DNA from: Saccharothrix sp. NRRL B-16348
Lineage (GTDB): Bacteria; Actinomycetota; Actinomycetes; Mycobacteriales; Pseudonocardiaceae
Assembly: GCF_001280085.1 (NCBI RefSeq)
Contig: NZ_LGED01000267.1
Coordinates: 1-32,505 of the forward strand
DNA: 32,505 nucleotides
Reading direction: 5' to 3'
A program made the position numbers and the translations under genes. Within the stretch, counting starts at the first letter, position 1, and the number at the start of each line of letters is the position of its first letter. Under the pieces are notes generated by a model. It saw nothing but the letters and a program-made list of their open reading frames with translations. It was not told the DNA's origin and ran no database searches. Shown in pieces: positions 32,495 through 32,505 of this stretch.

Positions 32495-32505
32495 CCCTCC
32501 CCCTC

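Overview
The window is high-GC DNA (third codon positions almost all G or C) with GTG/TTG starts and actinobacterial family markers: an XRE/DUF397 pair, DUF3558, DUF2630, an ECF41-type sigma factor, a LuxR regulator of the large ATPase type, DasR-like and CebR-like operators, and many apparently leaderless genes. It fits a filamentous soil actinomycete, probably of the Pseudonocardiales (Saccharothrix, Lentzea or Actinosynnema-like); the genus is inference. No rRNA, tRNA, CRISPR, insertion sequence, phage or biosynthetic cluster was seen.

Layout. 1-5 kb: AraC regulator divergent from an NmrA-type oxidoreductase, a decayed DUF6328 membrane protein gene, and a giant LuxR regulator. Beyond its promoter lies a possible 33-residue secreted peptide. 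5-8.3 kb: a four-helix membrane protein and a PepSY transmembrane protein, then an MFS transporter gene broken twice. 8.3-11.7 kb: secreted alginate-lyase-like enzyme, a P450-like/PEP-mutase-like fusion and a divergent ArsR regulator. 11.7-15.1 kb: PP2C phosphatase, and a ROK regulator divergent from a Gfo/Idh/MocA oxidoreductase coupled to an HbpS-like protein. 15.2-17.9 kb: an ECF41 sigma factor divergent from a serine hydrolase and a carboxymuconolactone-decarboxylase-like protein, with matching promoter motifs on both sides. 18-25 kb: secreted serine hydrolase, CBM2-GH18 chitinase under DasR-like boxes, a variant sugar-nucleotide dehydratase, a DUF3558 lipoprotein, a secreted M14 carboxypeptidase with P domain, and DUF2630. 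25-32.5 kb: MerR regulator, DUF397/XRE pair plus a divergent 71-residue protein, RecD2-like helicase, secreted HAF-repeat protein behind CebR-like operators, and a response regulator/histidine kinase operon.

Functionally this is a chromosomal mix of scavenging enzymes (chitin, uronate polymers, peptides) with many local regulators. The most unusual signals are: (i) a family of 22-bp-period intergenic arrays at gene 3' ends, with fixed orientation and a fixed unit order; (ii) the self-contained ECF41 module with paired promoters and a cysteine-less CMD protein; (iii) a dehydratase carrying Thr-Cys-Glu in place of Thr-Asp-Glu; (iv) the P450-like/PEP-mutase-like fusion.
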